From positions 558,001 through 622,000 of the forward strand of contig NZ_CP033325.1 of the NCBI RefSeq assembly GCF_003710105.1: a DNA stretch of 64,000 nucleotides. Direction: 5' to 3'. Below the pieces are notes generated by a model, which saw nothing but the letters and a program-made list of their open reading frames with translations, was not told where the DNA came from and did no database searches. Both the position numbers and the translations under genes were made by a program. Source of the stretch: Georgenia faecalis (lineage in GTDB: Bacteria; Actinomycetota; Actinomycetes; Actinomycetales; Actinomycetaceae). Shown one piece after another: positions 60,573 through 64,000 of the stretch. Within the stretch, counting starts at the first letter, position 1, and every line of letters begins with the position of its first letter.

Positions 60573-62165
60573 GTGAGCCAGCCCGCCGCCGTCATCGTCC
60601 TTGCCGCAGGCGAGGGCACCCGGATGCGATCCACCACCCCCAAGGTGCTCCACGCGATCGGCGGGCGCAGCCTGCTCGGTCATGCGCTCGCGGCCGCCAC
60701 CGGCCTGCACCCCGGGCGGCTCGCCGTCGTCGTGCGCCACGCCCGCGAGCAGGTGGCCGCCCACGCGCAGCAGCTGGTGCCCGGCGTGCTCGTCGTCGAC
60801 CAGGACGACGTCCCCGGCACCGGGCGCGCCGCGCAGTGCGCCCTCACCGTCCTCGACGCCGTCGCGCAGGCCGGCGAGGCGCTGCTCGCCGGGAACGGCG
60901 ACGAGGCACCGCGCCCCGAGGGCCGCCTGTCCGGGACCGTCGTCGTCCTCGCCGGGGACGTGCCGCTGCTCGACACCGGCACGCTCGCCGAGCTCGTCGC
61001 CGCCCACGAGGCGGACGGCAACGCCGTCACCGCGCTGAGCACCCGCGTCCCGGACCCGTACGGGTACGGGCGGATCCTGCGGGAGGACGGGGCCGTCGTC
61101 GGCATCGTCGAGGAGCGCGACGCCACCGAGGAGCAGCGCGCGATCGACGAGATAAACGCCTCCGTCTACGCCTTCGACGCCGACGTCCTGCGCGACGGCC
61201 TCGCCACCGTCGGCCGCGACAACGAGCAGGGCGAGGTCTACCTCACCGACGTCCTCGCCTACGCGCACCGCCTGGGCCGCCGGGTCGCGGCGATCGTCGT
61301 CGACGACCCCTGGCTCGTCGAGGGCGTCAACGACCGCTCGCAGCTCGCCAGCATCGGCGCCGAGCTCAACCGCCGCATCGTCACCGAGTGGATGCTCGCC
61401 GGCGTCACCGTCGTCGACCCCGCCACGACGTGGGTCGACGTCGACGTCGACCTCGCGCCGGACGTGACGATCCTGCCGGGCACCCAGCTCCACGGCGCGA
61501 CCCGCGTCGAGACCGGCGCCACGGTCGGGCCGGACACCACGCTGCGCGACGTGAGCATCGGCGAGGGCGCGAGCGTCGTGCGCACCCACGGGTCCGGCGC
61601 GCGGATCGGCGCCGGGGCCACCGTCGGACCGTTCGCCTTCCTGCGCCCCGGCACCGTCCTGGGCGCCGACGGCAAGATCGGGACGTTCGTCGAGACGAAG
61701 AACGCGGAGATCGGCGCCGGCTCGAAGGTGCCGCACCTCAGCTACGTCGGGGACGCCGAGATCGGCGAGGGCACCAACATCGGCGCGGCCTCCGTGTTCG
61801 TCAACTACGACGGCGTGTCCAAGCACCGCACCCGGATCGGGTCGGGCGCCCGGACCGGCTCCGACAACATGTTCGTCGCCCCGGTGACCGTCGGCGACGG
61901 CGCCTACACCGGCGCCGGCACCGTCGTGCGCCGCGACGTCCCCGCGGGCGCGCTGGCGATCAACGTTGCGCCGCAGCGCAACATCGAGGGCTGGGTGCTG
62001 CGCCGCCGTGCCGGTACGCCGGCGGCCGAGGCCGCGCAGGCGGCCCTCGGCGGCGAGGGCGGGAGCGACCTCTCCCCACAGGCTCGGGCCGAGATGGCTC
62101 GTAGAAGCACGACCACCCGGGACAACGTCGCCCCGACCGACGCACGCGAAGGGGACAGCAACTGA
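60573..62165 (+). CDS. glmU: Bifunctional GlcNAc-1-P uridyltransferase / GlcN-1-P acetyltransferase
   Basis: 530 residues from GTG 60573, chosen because GAGGGA lies nine bases upstream; ATG 60555 is the alternative. Uridyltransferase domain: [25 protein letters not shown] (about 6-30), [30 protein letters not shown]. The left-handed beta-helix acetyltransferase domain starts about residue 270 ([17 protein letters not shown]) with [13 protein letters not shown] and [25 protein letters not shown]. It makes UDP-GlcNAc for peptidoglycan. A tail of about 50 residues is typical of actinobacterial GlmU. Its stop overlaps the prs ATG. Confidence 0.96.
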   Translation: MSQPAAVIVLAAGEGTRMRSTTPKVLHAIGGRSLLGHALAAATGLHPGRLAVVVRHAREQVAAHAQQLVPGVLVVDQDDVPGTGRAAQCALTVLDAVAQAGEALLAGNGDEAPRPEGRLSGTVVVLAGDVPLLDTGTLAELVAAHEADGNAVTALSTRVPDPYGYGRILREDGAVVGIVEERDATEEQRAIDEINASVYAFDADVLRDGLATVGRDNEQGEVYLTDVLAYAHRLGRRVAAIVVDDPWLVEGVNDRSQLASIGAELNRRIVTEWMLAGVTVVDPATTWVDVDVDLAPDVTILPGTQLHGATRVETGATVGPDTTLRDVSIGEGASVVRTHGSGARIGAGATVGPFAFLRPGTVLGADGKIGTFVETKNAEIGAGSKVPHLSYVGDAEIGEGTNIGAASVFVNYDGVSKHRTRIGSGARTGSDNMFVAPVTVGDGAYTGAGTVVRRDVPAGALAINVAPQRNIEGWVLRRRAGTPAAEAAQAALGGEGGSDLSPQARAEMARRSTTTRDNVAPTDAREGDSN

Positions 62166-63145
62166 TGACCGGGATCACCTCCCACGGGGAAAAGCGCCTC
62201 GTACTCGTCTCGGGGCGCGCGCACCCGGCCCTGGCGACCGACGTCTCGGCCGCGCTCGGCAGCGAGCTCGTCCCGACGACCGCGTACGACTTCGCCAACG
62301 GCGAGATCTACGTCCGCTTCGAGGAGAGCGTGCGCGGCTGCGACGCGTTCGTCCTCCAGTCGCACACGTCGCCGATCAACCAGTGGCTCATGGAGCAGCT
62401 CATCATGGTCGACGCGCTCAAGCGCGCCTCGGCCAAGCGGATCACCGTCGTCGCGCCGTTCTACCCGTACGCCCGGCAGGACAAGAAGCACAAGGGCCGC
62501 GAGCCGATCTCCGCGCGCCTGGTCGCGGACCTCTTCAAGACGGCCGGCGCCGACCGGCTCATGTCGGTGGACCTCCACGCGGCGCAGACCCAGGGCTTCT
62601 TCGACGGGCCGGTCGACCACCTGTGGGCGATGCCGATCCTCACCGACTACGTGCGCACGCGCGTCGACACCGGCAACGTCACCGTGGTCTCGCCCGACGC
62701 CGGGCGCATCCGCGTCGCGGAGCAGTGGGCGGCCAAGCTCGGTGGCGGGCCGCTCGCGTTCGTCCACAAGACCCGCGACATCAGCCGGCCCAACCAGTCC
62801 GTGGCCAACCGCGTCGTCGGTGAGGTCCAGGGCCGCACCTGCGTGCTCGTCGACGACCTCATCGACACCGGCGGGACGATCGCCGAGGCGGTCAAGGTGG
62901 TCCTCGCGGCCGGCGCCTCGGACGTCATCGTCGCGGCGACCCACGGCGTGCTGTCCGAGCCCGCGGCCCGGCGCCTGTCCGAGTGCGGGGCGCGCGAGGT
63001 CATCGTCACGGACAGCCTGCCCATCACGGCCGAGAAGCGTTTCCCCACGCTCACCGTGCTCCCCATCGCGCCGCTGCTGGCCCGGGCGATCCGCGAGGTC
63101 TTCGACGACGGCTCGGTGACCAGCCTCTTCGACGGCAACGCCTGA
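62165..63145 (+). CDS. prs: Ribose-phosphate pyrophosphokinase
   Basis: 326 residues. FANGEIYVRFEESVRG (flexible loop region, about 41-56), PFYPYARQDKKHKGREPISARLVADL (about 98-123, ATP and regulatory loop), MSVDLHAAQTQGFF, VVSPDAGRIRVAEQWA, and PRPP signature VLVDDLIDTGGTIAEA (about 228-243). It makes PRPP for nucleotide, His, Trp and decaprenyl-phospho-arabinose synthesis. ATG overlaps the glmU stop by one base (TGATG). glmU-prs pairing is standard in actinobacteria. A hairpin follows. Confidence 0.97.
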   Translation: MTGITSHGEKRLVLVSGRAHPALATDVSAALGSELVPTTAYDFANGEIYVRFEESVRGCDAFVLQSHTSPINQWLMEQLIMVDALKRASAKRITVVAPFYPYARQDKKHKGREPISARLVADLFKTAGADRLMSVDLHAAQTQGFFDGPVDHLWAMPILTDYVRTRVDTGNVTVVSPDAGRIRVAEQWAAKLGGGPLAFVHKTRDISRPNQSVANRVVGEVQGRTCVLVDDLIDTGGTIAEAVKVVLAAGASDVIVAATHGVLSEPAARRLSECGAREVIVTDSLPITAEKRFPTLTVLPIAPLLARAIREVFDDGSVTSLFDGNA

Positions 63146-63174
63146 GCGGCGGCCGGGACGCCTGACCGGCCCCG

Positions 63175-63199
63175 GGCGGTGCAGGACGTCGGCACCGCC
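63175..63199. terminator. Hairpin between convergent prs and marR
   Basis: GGCGGTGC (63175-63182), nine-base loop, GCACCGCC (63192-63199), a perfect 8-bp stem 30 bases after prs and 24 before the end of the MarR gene; outer bases (CCCGG and CCGGG) can extend pairing. Probably bidirectional. Confidence 0.6.
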
Positions 63200-63222
63200 T
63201 GACCGGGGTGCGCCGAGGGCGC

Positions 63223-63669
63223 TCAGGGGCGGTCGACGGCGGACAGGTTCGCCTCCAGCAGGCCGAGGTTCTCCAGGATCTCGGCCTGCTGCTCGGCCGA
63301 CAGCGACCCCACGGTGAGGCGCTCCAGCTCTGCCCAGGCGCCCTCGACCTTCGCGCGCAGCTCGAGGCTGGCGGGGGTCGCCTCGACGATGACCGCCCGC
63401 CGGTCGGTCGGTGAGGGCCGGCGCTGCACGAGGCCTGCCCTCTCCATGCGCGCGACGCTGCGCGTCATCGACGGCGCGTCCGAGTCGACGGCCTCGACCA
63501 GGTCGACCAGGCGCTGGGGCCCCTGCGACCACAGCGTCATGAGCGCCAGCTCCTGACCCGGGTGCAGGCCGCTCTCGCGCAGGAGCGCCCCGGCGAGGGC
63601 CTTGTGGAGCCGGGCCACCCGGAACACCGCGTGGCTCATCGGACGCGCGCCGAAGCCCTGGTCGCTCAC
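63223..63669 (-). CDS. MarR-family transcriptional regulator
   Basis: 148 residues from GTG 63669. Core: MSHAVFRVARLHKALAGALLRESGLHPGQELALMTLWSQGPQ (about 12-53), recognition region DSDAPSMTRSVARMERAGLVQRR (about 64-86) and wing SPTDRRAVIVEATP. TATCGT (63682-63677, minus strand) lies seven bases before the GTG, supporting a leaderless start. Divergent from an Old Yellow Enzyme-like gene across 255 bases; MarR-type repression of OYE genes by electrophiles or oxidants is common, so that is its likely target. Confidence 0.9.
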   Translation of the reverse strand: MSDQGFGARPMSHAVFRVARLHKALAGALLRESGLHPGQELALMTLWSQGPQRLVDLVEAVDSDAPSMTRSVARMERAGLVQRRPSPTDRRAVIVEATPASLELRAKVEGAWAELERLTVGSLSAEQQAEILENLGLLEANLSAVDRP

Positions 63670-63869
63670 CCGACGGACGATACCGCCGAGGGGCGCCGCC
63701 CGGGCGGCCGGGCGTGCGAGGCCTGAGGCCGGTCCGTGGCAGCGGCCGTGGCGGGGCTCCTGCCGGCGCGCCCGGGTGGCGACCGCGATGGGGCGCGGCG
63801 GTCGCATCGCGGCCGTCCGCGGGTGGCCGGTGGACGGGCCGCCCCGGGGTCCGGGGGAGGGAATGGATC

Positions 63870-63900
63870 CGAGCAAATACTTGTTCGGCTAACCAATCAC
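63870..63900. promoter_or_regulatory. AT-rich promoter/operator region upstream of the OYE gene
   Basis: AAATACTTGTTCGGCTAACC and the following AATCA form the only AT-rich patch in the MarR/OYE intergenic region, 25-55 bases before ATG 63925. TTG...CAA at 63882-63893 outlines an imperfect dyad of the MarR type. Exact promoter elements are not assigned. Confidence 0.35.
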
Positions 63901-63924
63901 CCCATGCACCCCAAGGAGAACCCC

Positions 63925-64000
63925 ATGAGCACCGCCTTCGAGCCCCTGGCCGCCGGCAGCCTGCGCCTGCGCAACCGCATCGTCATGGCGCCGATGACCC
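63925..64000 (+). CDS. Old Yellow Enzyme-family NADH:flavin oxidoreductase, N-terminal part (truncated by window)
   Basis: Only 25 codons are present: FEPLAAGSLRLRNRIVMAPM, the invariant OYE start (L-x-N-R-x-V-M-A-P-M-T) at the FMN-binding barrel entry. AAGGAGA lies eight bases before ATG 63925. These enzymes reduce activated alkenes, and some reduce electrophiles under oxidative stress. Confidence 0.88.
   Translation, partial: MSTAFEPLAAGSLRLRNRIVMAPMT

Overview
The window is chromosomal DNA of a very GC-rich actinobacterium, most likely of the order Micrococcales (Cellulomonas/Georgenia-like). Evidence: very high GC in third codon positions, the gene order metG-tatD-rpf-rpf-rsmA-ispE-abcF, the galU-glp/moeA-rimJ-glpR/sepX cluster, an actinobacterial Pmt mannosyltransferase beside rsmI, and many genes that appear to be read from leaderless transcripts (a TANNNT -10 box 5-7 bases before the start codon). 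I saw no insertion sequence, prophage, plasmid or CRISPR array; it reads as core chromosome with a few decayed or variable patches.

Layout. 1-2.1 kb: end of a GH13 glucosidase, an aldo/keto reductase, tRNA-Arg(CCT) and a small membrane protein. 2.4-7.6 kb: an iron-box-controlled, translationally coupled ferric-siderophore operon (lipoprotein, two permeases, ATPase, siderophore-interacting reductase). 7.7-9.5 kb: an SDR-fold protein without the SDR catalytic pair and a tandem universal stress protein. 9.9-14.6 kb: a 1432-residue protein with the architecture of the DUF4011 / SF1 helicase / REase_MTES_1575 / DUF3320 family but with its ATPase and nuclease motifs lost, coupled to a small protein with a conserved-looking tail. 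14.7-19.3 kb: mscL, a SAF-domain membrane protein, a penicillin-acylase-family hydrolase and 5-formyl-THF cyclo-ligase. 19.4-23.6 kb: galU, a gephyrin-like MoeA (Glp), a RimJ-type acetyltransferase and a three-TM protein resembling the divisome proteins GlpR/SepX.

23.6-34.3 kb is an accessory-like stretch: tRNA-Ala(CGC), a cupin, a three-gene ABC-2 exporter with a divergent TetR regulator, an MFS remnant, SRPBCC and DUF899 proteins, an aldehyde dehydrogenase, a GH20 hexosaminidase, a DUF192 lipoprotein and an Erm-type 23S rRNA methyltransferase. Upstream of erm are a promoter with an AT-rich element before the -35 (as in WhiB7 targets), a 19-codon leader ORF and a hairpin that pairs the erm ribosome-binding site: the layout of antibiotic-inducible attenuation. 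Next to it (34.64-34.89 kb) lies a dense intergenic array of a GAGTTCGC motif at 19-base spacing in both orientations.

35-48.3 kb is housekeeping: pmt, rsmI, a nicotinamidase, metG, tatD, two secreted G5-domain cell-wall hydrolases (the second RpfB-like), each preceded by the same GTCACG-N5-GTTAC element, then rsmA, ispE and an ABC-F protein. 48.3-56.5 kb is a lactate module: lutC-lutB-lutA, a lactate permease and, divergently, a 1044-residue FAD/Fe-S D-lactate (or glycolate) dehydrogenase fusion. The end holds a MarR regulator, a NatAB-like ABC-2 exporter with a TetR regulator, tRNA-Gln(TTG), glmU-prs (UDP-GlcNAc and PRPP supply), another MarR regulator and the start of an Old Yellow Enzyme-family gene.

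Recurring themes are leaderless starts, overlapping stop/start codons within operons, and in-frame or gene-end minisatellites (15 bp in the siderophore ATPase and the D-lactate dehydrogenase, 15 and 21 bp in pmt, 6 bp in rpfB, 28 bp at the rsmI end).
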